Shown here piece after piece: positions 1 through 12,550 of a DNA stretch of 64,000 nt. Made by a program: the position numbers and the translations under genes. Within the stretch, counting starts at the first letter, position 1; each line of letters opens with the position of its first letter. The DNA comes from Triglochin maritima (lineage: Eukaryota; Streptophyta; Magnoliopsida; Alismatales; Juncaginaceae): assembly GCA_963682175.1 (NCBI GenBank), contig OY821789.1, positions 4,774,001 to 4,838,000 on the forward strand, read 5' to 3'. A model generated the notes under the pieces. That model saw only the letters and a list, made by a program, of their open reading frames with translations, had not been told where the DNA came from and searched no databases.

Positions 1-1330
1 TGAAAAACAACTTATAATAAGTAAAAAAGATCAATGGCCAAGAAACCAATGGAAATAGATGACAATGACAGAGAAGTGCATAGCATTTGTATCATTCACG
101 AATGACCTATTAAACTGATACTTAAATATTAATAAGAAAACAAAATAAAATTCATCTTATCAACTTAGCTCTGGGACTGACATTAGTAGTTTAAAAAAAA
201 ACACTCAGACGTTTAGACTTTAGAGGAAGCTGCTGATATCATAACTAGTTTGGTGCTGGAAGCAACAACAAGAAATGCTTTTGGGGCCATTAGAAACAAT
301 TTATGTCCTATTTTTATTTCAGACAGAATGTATTCAGGAACATCCTCCTAAAATCATTTCTCAGGCCGACATTAAGAAGAAATAGCTTCATCAATATCTG
401 GAAAATTCCAAGTTATAAACTCTACATATGATTTGAATCAAAATTTCAGAGTAAAAAATAAAAACAAATTCAATATGGTTTGGAAATAAAACCTACACAT
501 TGGTGTTGAAAATCCAACATAACTTTCAGATAGATCGTTTCTCATACTAATCAAACTACCTCATTACTAGGTTGATTTTCTTCCATTTAATTATGATCAA
601 GTGCAATTACTCTCTAAAACAATGTATACTTGCTTACCTTTCTTAAGTTATTTTTTTTCCTGGCCGGTAATTGCGTTCATCTAAAAGACATCAAAGTATC
701 TGGCATTGTTGTACTTCAATCACGGGTATAAGTTGTTTTCCTGTTTTGCTGATTAAATAATCACTGACCAGAAGCAAAATATTATATTTGCCTATAGTGG
801 TTGTCTGTAACCTTGGACACTGGCGAGCTCAAGGCACATGTAAGTGCAACTACCTAAATGCCAATTCTGTTCTTTTCTTACACTTCTGTCGATTCTCTGA
901 ATCAAATTTAATTGGAAGACAAGTATCCAAAAAAAAATCAAGGTGAAGAAATCATAACTTCACGTGCATGTTGAAATCTATAGCTTTTCATGGTTCCTAA
1001 TCCAAAATATCCAATATCATGTTCCTAGAAAGTTAGTGTTATGGCACCAATTTGTAGAGTGCAATTGAAGGACTAAGATGCCAATTGTTGGCACCATCTA
1101 CATATTTAAATGTAAACGACAAAATAAGGTAGAACGAACAAACCAGAATCACGTAATCAATGGAAACTTTTAAAATTGCAATTGAGAGGAGAGGAGAGGA
1201 TTGGAAGAATGTATGAGACATTATCTTCCTTGCGGATATCAGCAACCACTTTGCTTATCACGGCAGTGTCAAGTGGGTCACAGCCTCACGGGTGCAGCTT
1301 GAGGGTAGGGGGTGTCAGCAATGCAACCTG
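1..1330. other. Intergenic, AT-rich; no gene seen
   Basis: This AT-rich stretch lies upstream of the polygalacturonase gene. I see no convincing exon on either strand: the open frames are short, lack splice context and resemble no family I know. The last 150 bases before the TATA box presumably hold the promoter of the downstream gene, but I recognise no specific element. Confidence 0.5.
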
Positions 1331-1334
1331 AAGC

Positions 1335-1341
1335 TATATAA
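1335..1341 (+). promoter_or_regulatory. TATA box of the polygalacturonase gene
   Basis: The sequence TATATAA lies 58 bases before the ATG at 1399, which would place transcription start near 1365-1370 and give a 5' UTR of about 30 bases. Spacing and sequence fit a plant core promoter. The assignment rests on motif and position only. Confidence 0.55.
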
Positions 1342-1398
1342 GCACCAAGAATCATCTTTTATAGAAAACAAGAGCAGGGACAGTTTACAGAAACAAAG

Positions 1399-3411
1399 AT
1401 GAGAGGTTCCAGTCACAAAGAGATGGCATGTAGCATTGTCCTCATTATTGTTCTCATGTTTGCCAACTTTTCCACTTGCATTTCGAGGGACAACCATTGG
1501 AAATCAAGAAGCAAAGGTGACTTACTGTCTGAAGAAAAGAAGAGTCAACATGGTCACCACAAACACAACCATCGTCACCACAATCACCACCATCGTAGAC
1601 CAAGTCCATGTCCGAAGTCGAAACCAAAGCCCAGTCCCAGTCAGAAACCAGATGGTGATGTTTTTGATGTTTTGGATTTTGGAGCAAAAGGTGACGGTGT
1701 CTATGACAACACTGAGGTAATAGCAGTTCCATATTCTAAAAACGAAATGTCCTGCTGCCATGTATCATGAGAAATAGTGAGACTACCGAATATGCAAATC
1801 TAATCAGGGAAATGAATTGCAGGCTTTCCAAGCAGCATGGGCAGCTGCGTGCAGAGCGAAGGCATCAAAACTGCTAGTGCCAGCAAATAATGAATTCCTT
1901 ATCGGCCCTATCTCATTTTTCGGTCACCACTGCCAATCCAATATTGTTGTCCAGGCAAGTTATTGATATGGTACCATTAGGCAGATCAATCAAGTCCTGT
2001 CCATCATATTAATTATAATCAATAATACTAACATTCTCATATCGGTATCATATCAACTAACATACAAATCAAACACGTAATAATATGATCACCTGATACT
2101 TGCAGTTAGATGGCATCATAGTTGCTCCAATAAGTTCCGAAATCTGGGGTTCAGGTCTGTTGCATTGGATACAGTTCAAGTACTTGAAGGACATAACCAT
2201 CCAAGGGAACGGTGTTATAGAAGGCCAGGGAGCAGTTTGGTGGGATACCTCCAAATTTCTACACAAGCCAATTTCTCCTGTAAGAATTCTCAAACAAGAC
2301 AATAAACATGTTTTCTGATAAAGAAAATAATAACCAGCTACTAATGTTTCCTCGAAAACAGATATATGACTTCCATCATGGAAAGATGTCACACAAGAGA
2401 CCAACAGTAAGATCTCAAATGGCTCTCATCTATCATATGTTGCCTGCCGATGTCTATCCTCTCATCTATAGTGGCCTCAAAATCTATCTGCTGCAGGCAC
2501 TTAGATTCTACAAGAGCCATGGTGTAAGTGTCTCTGGTATAACAATACGAAACAGTCCCAAAGCCCATCTGAAATTTGATAGATGCAATGGTGTGGAAGT
2601 TTTCAATATAAAGGTTTCATCCCCTGGCTCCAGTCCAAACACTGATTGTATACACCTCCAAAATTCTCAGAACACAGTTATTCATCATAACCAGCTCAGC
2701 TGTGGTACGCTTACTGCTCAATTAGCTTCACTAGTTAACATTGCAGAATAATCCTTTCACTAACATGTGTCATCCAGGTGATGATTGTGTTTCCATACAA
2801 ACAGGATGCTCAAACATCAACATACACCATGTCAACTGCGGGCCAGGTCATGGCATCAGCATCGGAGGCCTTGGGAAAGAAAAAACAAAAGCAACTGTGT
2901 CAAATGTCACTGTGAAAGATATTACGTTCAAGAGGACAATGTGGGGAGTTAGAATAAAAACTTGGCAGGTATAACAATCAAATTTGTTACCATTGTTCTT
3001 ACTCTGAACTATGATTCAACAGATGAATCTTCTCAATTGCAGGGTGGCTCAGGTTCCGTCAATAACATAAAATTTTCAAATATTAAGGTAGACAAGGTGC
3101 GGACACCCATTATGATAAATCAATACTATTGTGACAAGAGCTCCTGCAAGAACCAATCTGCAGCTGTGAAGTTGTCTGACGTATCTTATGAGAACATTAA
3201 AGGGACTTACACTAGAAAACCTGTGCATCTAGCATGCAGTAATAAGATCCCATGCAGGGACATCAGCTTGACAAATATAGAGCTCAAGCCAGTGAAGACA
3301 CCCCATCATCACATAAATGGACCATTCTGCTGGCAGGCGTATGGGCAACTGAGCCCTCCGATCCTTCCACCAATTGCATGTTTGCAGTCAGGAAAGCCAT
3401 CAAATAACTAG
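1399..3411 (+). CDS. Polygalacturonase, glycosyl hydrolase family 28 (PGX3/At1g48100-like)
   Basis: Secreted pectin hydrolase expected to cut homogalacturonan in the cell wall. Exons, read by hand: 1399-1716, 1823-1954, 2106-2279, 2362-2406, 2497-2704, 2778-2968 and 3043-3411. They total 1437 nt and encode 478 aa in one continuous frame. Residues 9-29 form a hydrophobic signal segment. Residues 51-67 are a His-rich linker followed by a Pro/Lys/Ser stretch, as in the Arabidopsis At1g48100 (PGX3) subgroup. GH28 active-site motifs are present: NTD (271-273), GDD (293-295), GHG (316-318) and RIK (351-353). Two oddities: intron 2 begins with GC (CAG|GCAAGT), and the residue after NTD is Cys where Gly is usual. 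ATG 1399 is the first in frame; Met9 (1423) would also leave the signal segment intact. The gene converges on the deformylase gene downstream. Confidence 0.93.
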
Positions 3412-4798
3412 TCTAAAAATTCTCACTTCTGTATCAAATGGACAACACTGCATTGCACAACCTTGATGTGCCCATATACAAATGATATTAAATTGATTTA
3501 TCATATAGCAGCACTACACAAGAGTTCCTGATATGAGTTGGTTAAGAGTACTGTATACATCGGGCATTTCAGATGATCTGAGATGGCTATGATACATGTG
3601 AATTTGAAAGAATGGAGACCATTGTATTAGTATGAAACTTAGATGCGCCAATCATTGGAAGTTTTTTAAACATGTGAATGTTTGCATGTTTTTTTTATGC
3701 TGTCAATGTAAAATCACACATTACAAGCAAAGTCAAATATTATAAAAGTACAACATATTTTCAGAAGTACGGATCCGAATGGTAACTGATAGTCCAAATA
3801 TTCCTTTCCAAAGTTGAACTTTGTTTGTATTTGGAAAAAAAAACCTTACCAAGTAGAATTTGACACTTGAATTAATTCAATTATGGATTTAGGCCAAAGT
3901 ATATGCAACTATCCAACAAAGCAATTAGAAACATGTAAAATATGTGGTGGTAATATTGAAATGATAATATTGAGATAAAAAAACACAATTAGTATGCATA
4001 AATATCAATATAATATATACAAAAAAGTCTTAAAACAACTAATTTAATTTATGCATCTCATTTTTGTCTGATTGGAATGACCTACTAGGAAGTAGCAATT
4101 TTAGAATTTAAGATATTTCAAAAACTAAATTCTTGATGAAGATGAATCAAAAAATTAAAAGAGAGGATATAGTATCAGCTGACAAGTGAACATCGACAGC
4201 TACATATGCTCATTTCTATGCGATAAATTATATTATATTTTTTGCTGATTCATAATAAACAATATGAAAGGCTGTTTAATATTGATCCAAAAACAAAATC
4301 ATCTATTACATTTGAATCGAATGTCTAATTTAAAATTTATAACATGGCTATAAACCTACAGGGCTACAACCAAGCCAGTTTACAAGAAAACATCCTGAAT
4401 GCAGGACACACATTCCACCGGGAAAAAAAAGTTTCTAACAACAACAATAATAATATTCTTATATAAAAATACTCTTTGGACTTCAGGCAACCTGAAAAAA
4501 CTTCCGTAAGTGTTTTCAAGTTATATTTGTCAATGCACCAACCTCCTGAACTTCTGTGAACTGTCACCACGAAGCAAGAAGCAATCTTCAAGATGAAAGC
4601 TTTCATGTTAGAAACTTGTTCTGGGTTGGCCACCCAGACCAGCATATTTCAGTTTTCATCCACTCAGCAAATGTGTAGACTGGAAATAAATAGCTTACAT
4701 CAGAGAAATGTTTCTATCATCTTGGAATAAAAAATATAAACAAATATGTTGTGCAAAGCTACTAAAGTCTTACATTGTCTTCACCATAATGCTACAAA
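3412..4798. other. Intergenic region between convergent genes
   Basis: This stretch lies between the stop codons of the polygalacturonase (+) and the peptide deformylase (-), so it should hold both 3' UTRs and polyadenylation regions. It is AT-rich with several long A runs. I see no further coding exon in it. Confidence 0.55.
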
Positions 4799-5956
4799 TC
4801 ATGGTTTTGCAAAACCAACGGGCACCTTTCTTTGCTTGTAATTGACAATTTTTTCAGGGCTTGACAGTCCAGTCTGATCCTCGTATTTCTTTTCTAGAGC
4901 CTGTCATGATTGTGAAAAACAGAACCATACATTGATATCCATAGGCAGATTGAACAAATAAAACAGCAGAATATTTCAACTTTTCCTAATGGCAGGCTTG
5001 CACGAGCTAATATCTTCCATCAATGAAATAGTATATACACCAAGAAAAGGTGATAAAAGAACAGCCTGACAAAATCACCATCAGCATTTGAAACTGGTGT
5101 GTCAAGATAAATAGGACTAAAACACCAAACAGAGCCATCCCATAAAGGGTCCCTCTGTTTCACTTCAGTGTTAGCAGGCAAAATAGTTGATAAATTCATA
5201 AATCAACCAAGAGAAAGAACCTTGTTTTAGAATTATAATATTTGACCAATCAAATGATGTCAACAGTTTGGAACATTAATTGGTAAATTCTTGGTAGCTG
5301 TGACATTGTCTTTGATAGATCATAAAAGGGTTTTGTATCTCACAGGCTCACCTTGCCTGGATAATATTAAGCTAATACTATGTTTGGGACTAAAAACTTT
5401 GTTGTTGTTGTAGTTGGCACTACAGCAATATTATATTCTGTCACAATAATTCCATTTTAAGATTATGAGAGGTATGTATCCCGAAAATTTTAAGTCAGCC
5501 TTCTTTTCCAGTCTCCTATTCTAATTCCCAAGTGATTAATTTACATTTAAGCACTAAAACAGTAAAAAGTTAAATGCAATTGTTTCCACAAGTTCTAGAT
5601 GACAATAACAACAAATACATTCAAGCTAACCAACTACAAGAAATATAAGAGTGGCTTTATGAATGGACTTATACAACTCTCTGACCAATGGCCCAAATTG
5701 ATGTGCGTCAATCCCTTCAACTAGATGTCGTCATGGAGTACAGCCATAAGAGGAAAGTACTATCAAGGATCTCTGTTCGGCTCCATATGCATATCTGGAA
5801 CGTTAATGGGTTGAGAAAGCGGAGTTCAGAAGTAAAGGAAAGCCAAATTTCCTCTGCTTTCCAGAATTACCACAGGACAAGACCTAAGAGTTTTTTTTAC
5901 CTTAAATACCTGTTTGACCCAGCCAGTTGTGTGTGTGTGTGTGTGAGGGAGGGAGG

Positions 5957-5998
<42 letters not shown>

Positions 5999-7239
5999 TG
6001 GGGACAATTGTAACAATATCGGAGGGAGAATCATGTCATAATGAATAGGTCTCAGTTTATCAGGACAGGAAATGAGAGAAAGGCAACACACATACAGTTA
6101 TGTCACCATTACCACCCAAAACAAAGGAAAACAGATAGATATAGAAGGAAATTATTAAGGAAACCAAATGCATTTAATATTACAAAATTCTGAAGATAAG
6201 ATGGCCAGTAGTGGTTGTAGAGAAACAATTTCGGTTTCCACTTAAACCAAAGCCTTTTGAAATTCAAACGTTAATTCATAATTGTTTTTCAGAGTTTTCA
6301 GAAAGTGAATGCTCAAATGTTTTTGGTTGATTTCCTATAAAAAATAATATGGGACCATTATGAGATCTAGAAAAGCTCTGGTACCATTGCATACATTAGT
6401 TGCATAGAAGCAAAATGTAGGTAACCATTGAATCTTCAGGACTGACCTGTAGCTGTGAACGTACATTGTCAAGCACATCATCATCCATTCTCTCGAAGAA
6501 TAAGGTTCCCTGTTTTATATTGTCGAAACCAATTGAGAAAATATCCAGAAAAGAACATAAAAGCACAAAACAGAATGATGCTTATTTTGAGGATGCTCCT
6601 GTATAATATATACAGTTACATATTTTCCATGAGTGCTGATCATTAGAAATGAATATTCCTTTCCTCTGAAGCCACGATATATTGATAATTGAAAATTCCA
6701 ATACTTCCGAAGGAAATGGTTTCTTGCACAAAGAGTGGTGGTGTTCCTTACTGCGATCTGATTGGAACTTCCAGCATCCAAGATGGGTTAGAATCTTACT
6801 TTTGAGAGATGGATGAGTGAAAAACATGGGGTAATGTAGTTCCCACACAAGGTAGAAGTAGTCAAATGTGGTTTAAAATTGCACTAGCAAATCCAAGGGG
6901 CCAATGGATGGATGCCGACCCGCATTAGCATGAAAATTCATTGCTACATCATGAAAAATAGAACTTCGAAAACTTGTCTTAACACCAAAAAAAATGACTC
7001 AGGAGGACTCCTGGTGGAAAACCCTTGTTCTCCAATTTTGGTTGATTACTTGATAAGTGTCTAACTTATGGGAAGCACTCCCAACTGATGTTCATACGCA
7101 CAGGTATTCCATAGATGGTACTTGTAAATCACACCATACAAAAATAAATAACATACCTAATTACGTTTTCAAATAATAAAAAAATATATATCAATTTGGA
7201 TCCATTATTCGATTGAAATGACAAACAATAGTATAACAC

Positions 7240-7280
<41 letters not shown>

Positions 7281-10200
7281 ACACACACACATATAGATAG
7301 ATAGATAGATGGAGGTCATTTTAATTCTAATAAGACATTTTCTCCATACAGTTTTAGTCCTTATTAATCGGTGAAACGTCTTTTTATCACTGTTCAGAAA
7401 AGAAAGGCCTTGCATATGTACGTAAATTGAAAAAAATCTAGAGTTGCAAATAGCATATACCATGAAGCATCCTCCGCTTATTTAACTACTTAGGAAGTGG
7501 CTCGAGCTGATTGTTCGAACTCCAGTATAGAGACATTTCATAAAACAGAAATTTAAAAGAAATAATAGTTATGTATAGGCCCCACAAATAAACCTGCAAA
7601 TGGTCGTATTCATGCTGGAAAACACGTGCTGGTAGGCCAGACAAACTCAGAGTAAACTTAGCACCAGCAATATCTCGAGCCTCAACCTTGACAGATGCTG
7701 GTCTCTGCATAAGCAACCATAAGTAAATGGGAAAAATCATTCATCCAGCATAGAGGCTCTAAAACTACAGATGCATCAACAAGTGTATCCATCACGGTCA
7801 AGTCAAAACTGCATAAAACAATTACAATGTTTAAGAGGTTTTCCAGGAAACAGTAAATAGGCACTAAAATCCATTGGAACAATCGATGACAATTCCATGG
7901 TCAACTTAAATATACAAATTGGACATCAGAATATCTACCACTTCAAAAGTTAATATGTCAAGAAAGGTCCATGGAGGTGTTAGTACTAGACGCATGATGG
8001 TTAAGGCACAACTCAGGAGGAGCCTGTAGAACATTCTTGGTGCGTCTGCAAATTGAAAATATTAATACTTCACTGAGCATGTACCAAGTTATTAGACACG
8101 AGCACCCTTTAAGAGATCCAAGGATTGTAGTTTTAATGGCCTATACCCCCGCCCCCCTCTCTCACCGAGCTTTTAAAAGCCGGTGCCTTCTGAATCTGAT
8201 GAAACTAATATTAGTGGTGATATCGATGATTCATATTTTGCCTCAGTTTTTCTCTGTCTGCTTGGGTATGTTTGATCAAATGATGCTCCTTTTCTCCAGG
8301 CGCAGTAAGAATGTATTTAAATATTACAGCAAGGCACCGCACACATTAAGCATTGAATATGCTGCAAAATCACCAGTTATATGGTCCAGAGACCAGAATA
8401 GCAATGTAGCGCAAAGTGAAGACCGAAGGGTGGAACGGGAAAAATGCACCCAAAAAAAAATCATGCATGTGATAAGCTAGACTACCATTATTTCAGAAGT
8501 ATTTGGAACTCACTTATCTTGAAACAAAACAGCTTTATCTGACAAAATAAACCCTTGTCTGAGCATTTCCTGTGGCATGTAAGGTGTTGAGTGCACAAAT
8601 GCAATCACATGCAAGCTTGAGCTAAGAAAGCCACTTTGATACCATTACAAATAATAATTAGGATAAAAAAGATCAATTAATTGTGTCTAATATCAAAAAT
8701 TATGTCTAAGCACACAAAAGCAACATAGGTGTTAGACATGATGGCATATGTGTATCTGTTCCACTACATGCAAACAGAAAAACAACCATAAAATTAATGA
8801 AAATGTTAACATAGATCAAACCTCTACTTCCCCATAAATTCCAGGAAATGATAAGCAGCCCTCCTCAAAGAAATCCATATTTTTTGACAGTTTGATTTTT
8901 TTTGGATTAGCAAGTACAACTTCTTCTCCTTCACCACGTACTCCAGCAGAATTAAACACCATTAAGTGTATATTCATGCCAACTTGAGGAGCTGAGAGCC
9001 CAATTCCATCAGTCCTGCATAATATTGAGAATTGTTTAACCAAACCAAAGATAAGAAGCATTTCCACAAACATAGGGCGTGCAGTATTGAGAGGTCAAAC
9101 AGAAAATAATGAGGACAGAGAAATGCAATGATAGTTTTTTTTATTTTATTAAAACTCAAAAAGGATATTGCCAATTCCAGATGAAAGATCAAAATGATCA
9201 AGAAACACTAAAGTACCTGCAGATAGCTTGGTACATCAATTAAGAAAGAACAAGTGGACTAGATAAAACTCAAATTGTTTTGAACAATGGAGAAGGTGTT
9301 GGATTTTAGGCATTTATCTATATTAATTTTGATGGTTAATCAAATTAATCTTAATCAATCAACTTATTTAATCAAAATGGACAAACATGATTACATGTGT
9401 ACTTGTATGTGTGTAAATCATCTTAATAGTTGATCATGATTATCAAGAAAGTATTGGAACAAAGACACAAAATTGTAACAAAGTTTTGGACCAAGTTGTA
9501 ATTTTTCATTTTTGAGTCCATAGAATCAAATGTAAACTTAAGCATTAGGATTTTGTCACAGCATAATTCGGACGACCGAACACCTAACGGGTGACCAAAC
9601 AATAGCCGTTAGAATCCTCACTAGAATTGTCCACTCGGACAACCGAATACCCTTGGACCGGTTTTGTATTTGACTCCAACGGTCACACATGTATTTTGTC
9701 TTAGTATCCATTTGCCTTGTCAATTTTTGGACGACCAATTTTCTATCGGTTAATTGTTTACTCCTTAGCCTCTGGTGCGCAACGATTCTTTTCTCATGTC
9801 AATATAGTCGTCGGACCCACAACTGATATGTGTTTTCATCTGTTGGCGCTAAAAGACAAACTATTTATCCGGACATCCGAAATCTTGTGACAAGAATCGA
9901 TTAAATCCTTGCTATTATTTTGGATCGATCAACCAAACCCAATTCGGTCAACCAAAATTAAATCAAATGAAATTCGACAAAAGTTACTAGAAGTTGATGA
10001 TCGGTTATCCGAACCTTATTTGGTCAACCAAAACTTAATTTTGACTAAGTCAATTCTTTATTTCAGACAATCGTTTTTGAAACAGTCGACCTGTGTAGAT
10101 TTCTACCCGAGCTTAGGTAATCTCATCTCTTCGTTTGGTTAATATCTCATAGACTTTTCCAAACGGCTGGTAGAACTTGAAGTCTTATAAATTTATTTAT

Positions 10201-12550
10201 TTTTTGATCATTATTGAAGCCTTATAAATAAGAGTTCATATATGAATTTTATACAAAAAAGACACATCTCTATATTCCTATCATTTGTATCCAAACATCA
10301 AACTCTTCAAGTTCTCATTTTCTTACACTCAAAGTCAAATTTCATCATTTGTGTATTAATTCTCATCATATCCAAGTATGATTAAGTCTAGAGTGTTAGC
10401 GATTCCAACTTCAACATCCAAGAATCATCAAGTGTTGTAAATAGGGGTGTCAACGGATCGGATACAGATCGGATATAGGTATATCTATATTCATATCCGC
10501 ATGAAATTTACGGATTTGGATACGGATTATTTGCGGATATGAAAAGTCTATATCCGTTCGGATATATGACGGATTCGGAGCCGGAGCGGATACGGATAAT
10601 ATCCGCATCCGTAAACATAAATTTTCACTTAGACAAATTTTATTTTTCACTTAGACCTTTTAACAATTTTCATTTTCACTTAGACAACTTTTATACATAG
10701 TCACATTTATAACTTTATTTGGTTTCAAATATGGATACGGATGTTGAAATACAGATATGTAGTTCCGAAACGGATATTATTCGGATCGGATGCAACAATA
10801 TCCATATTCACCCCTCAAGTTTCGGATACGAATACGGTTTTACTGATGACGGGTTCTCGGATAAAACGAATACGGACGCTGACGGATTCTCCGATTTCGG
10901 GCATCCACTGATACTTTAGAGTTAGTAATTTAGAATAGTTTATATAGTTGGGTAATTTATAGAAAAATACCTAACTTATATATATTATTAATTTAAAGGA
11001 TAGTTATATATATAATACGGATATGAATACGAATATTGTACTACGGATATTCGATCCCGGATCGGATATTATACTGATCGGATGTACCAATAACCATATT
11101 CGCTTCATGACTTTACGGATTGGATACAAATACGATTTTTCAGATATTTTTTCTCGTATCGAATGTCCAAATTCGAATACGGATACAGACGGATGCTCGG
11201 ATATTCGAATATTCATTGACACCCCTAGTTGTAAAGCTACGATGAAGCTCTCTCTCATAAGAGACGAAATCAAGTAAGACGAGAGTGTTCGCAAGGCTTG
11301 TGGTGTAGAGTGTTTATCTTCGACCTGGAGCAAAGATATTAGTAGATATTCGAGTAAGGATCAGAAGATCGATCGGAACTCGAGAAAATGATTAGATCAT
11401 AGTGGTTGTGATCGAACATCTATAAAAATCGTCGGAGTCTAATTGTGATTTGCTTGCTCTATTTTTACTTATTTTAATTATACATTTAATAGAGCATTTG
11501 GATTGTGATTAGAGGGTCATCGTTCCTAACATAATGGACTAAGAAATCCTACCCTCTATGAAATCTCCATTACTAACGGTCATGATTGATATTTGTATTT
11601 CATAAATTCCCAATTTTATCCTTTTCCATCAAAGCGAAAAAGGAATGAAGAAAATACTCTGTTAATCTCGTGTACCAAGATGTTAGACCCTTAATAATTA
11701 AAAACACAATTACTAATTCTTAGCTTTGTGGTACTGCACTAGGAGAACCTATTAGAACCAAATCTAATCAACCAATGTAGTCTTTGCATTATTTACTATC
11801 GTTGCTGACAAGTGACAGCCACACAACCCCAAAGAAAATCCCATAGACTTCAATATCAGTCTACTATAAACATTAAACACGTACCATGTTAGACAGAACT
11901 CACTCTCACAGATACATCTACTCAAGCATTTTGAAGTTATAAAATTTAGTTTCTAGATCATTATAAAGACCAATTCCATACTTCACTCGTTCAATGCATA
12001 TAAACGTCAGACTAAGATCACCACCGTTGTTGAAAGATAAGCTAAAATTTTCCTAAAATTTCGATTCTAAGCCAATGTCTCCTATCCAACTATTCCTTCT
12101 ACTGTCAATCATCCGAACTTCCAATCGCGAAAACAATAAAGACAAAAGACAACATCCATCGAAAGCAAACCAAAAAAAGTTCCATTTCCAGTTCCACTCA
12201 CTTGTACATAACATCGAACATCGCCTCGACTAGTTTCTTCAAATTCTCATCGAAACTCCCGATGCGCTTGTTCCTCGCCCTGAGCCTGGGGTCGGGGTAC
12301 TCGACGATCCACAGCGGCGGCTCGAACCGCACATCCTCGGCTGCGCAACGGAGACGATCTCAGAACTCGGGAATCGAGAACGGGAAAGGGAAATTCGATT
12401 GGGATACTCACCGGAGGCGAGCTCGTAGGGTTCGGGCGAAGAGCGGCGCCTGGCGGACATGGAGGAGGAGAGGCGGAGAGGGATGGAGGGGAGGAGGCGG
12501 CGGGAGAAGGGGGAGGAGAAGATTGGGGTTTGGAGCCACGCGGCGGTCAT
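4799..12550 (-). CDS. PDF1B: Peptide deformylase 1B, chloroplast/mitochondrial type
   Basis: Removes the N-formyl group from newly made organellar proteins, using a metal ion. Exons in transcript order on the minus strand: 12550-12412, 12340-12202, 9014-8822, 7704-7594, 6509-6447 and 4900-4799. They total 747 nt and encode 248 aa, closing in frame, a little short of the roughly 270 aa usual for PDF1B. Residues 1-46 are rich in Ser/Arg with few acidic residues, as expected of a transit peptide. All three deformylase motifs are intact: GIGLSAPQVG (96-105), EGCLSFP (144-150, metal ligand Cys146) and HEYDH (188-192, the HExxH motif). The C-terminus has the basic tail ending GFAKP. The open frame continues upstream of ATG 12550, but only this start gives a plausible transit peptide. 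Intron 2 (9015-12201) is enlarged by transposon insertions, and intron 5 holds a GT/GA microsatellite. Confidence 0.94.
5340..5415 (+). repeat. Possible SINE 3' tail in a PDF1B intron
   Basis: A short stretch ends in an ACTTTGTTGTTGTTG tail resembling the 3' end of plant Au-type SINEs. It lies in PDF1B intron 5. I found no clear target-site duplication, so this is a weak call. Confidence 0.25.
5928..5994. repeat. Compound (GT)n-(GAGG)n-(GA)n microsatellite
   Basis: Uninterrupted GT repeats run into GAGG and then GA repeats inside the fifth PDF1B intron. Open frames over it are repeat artefacts. Confidence 0.95.
7241..7310. repeat. (TA)n-(CA)n-(GATA)n microsatellite
   Basis: TA, CA and GATA repeats occur in succession within PDF1B intron 4 and are likely length-polymorphic. 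Confidence 0.95.
9297..11531 (+). mobile_element. Probable copia-like solo LTR, with a nested hAT
   Basis: The stretch begins TGTTGGATTTTAGGC and ends CCTAACA, with the TG...CA ends of a plant copia LTR. The start resembles the other TGTTGG(C) LTR piece at 35653 in this window. Without the nested hAT and its duplicated site the unit is about 1440 bases. It carries several TTCGGnnnnCCGAA-like palindromes. I find no gag-pol coding in it and no matching 5-bp duplication at its ends (GAAGG left, TAATG right), so the boundaries or the solo-LTR reading may be wrong. It lies in PDF1B intron 2, antisense to that gene. Confidence 0.45.
10442..11227. mobile_element. Non-autonomous hAT element, 786 bp
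   Basis: The terminal inverted repeats are TAGGGGTGTCAA at the left and TTGACACCCCTA at the right (one mismatch). The element is flanked by an exact 8-bp direct repeat, GTTGTAAA, at 10434-10441 and 11228-11235, the duplication size made by hAT transposases. The interior consists of degenerate CGGATAC/TATCCG repeats and an AT-rich middle, with no transposase. It sits inside the copia-like LTR within PDF1B intron 2, so it inserted after that LTR did. Confidence 0.88.

Noticed and set aside
1436..1761. Long open frames on both strands over the polygalacturonase first exon
   Set aside because: They are shadows of the His-rich coding stretch; the GH28 frame with signal peptide is clearly the real one.
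5688..6091. Open frames rich in Arg/Glu or Ser/Leu/Thr/His over the microsatellite
   Set aside because: Produced by the GT/GA repeat inside a PDF1B intron.
10442..11333. Open frames in the hAT interior
   Set aside because: They arise from CGGATA-type repeats and contain no transposase domain.
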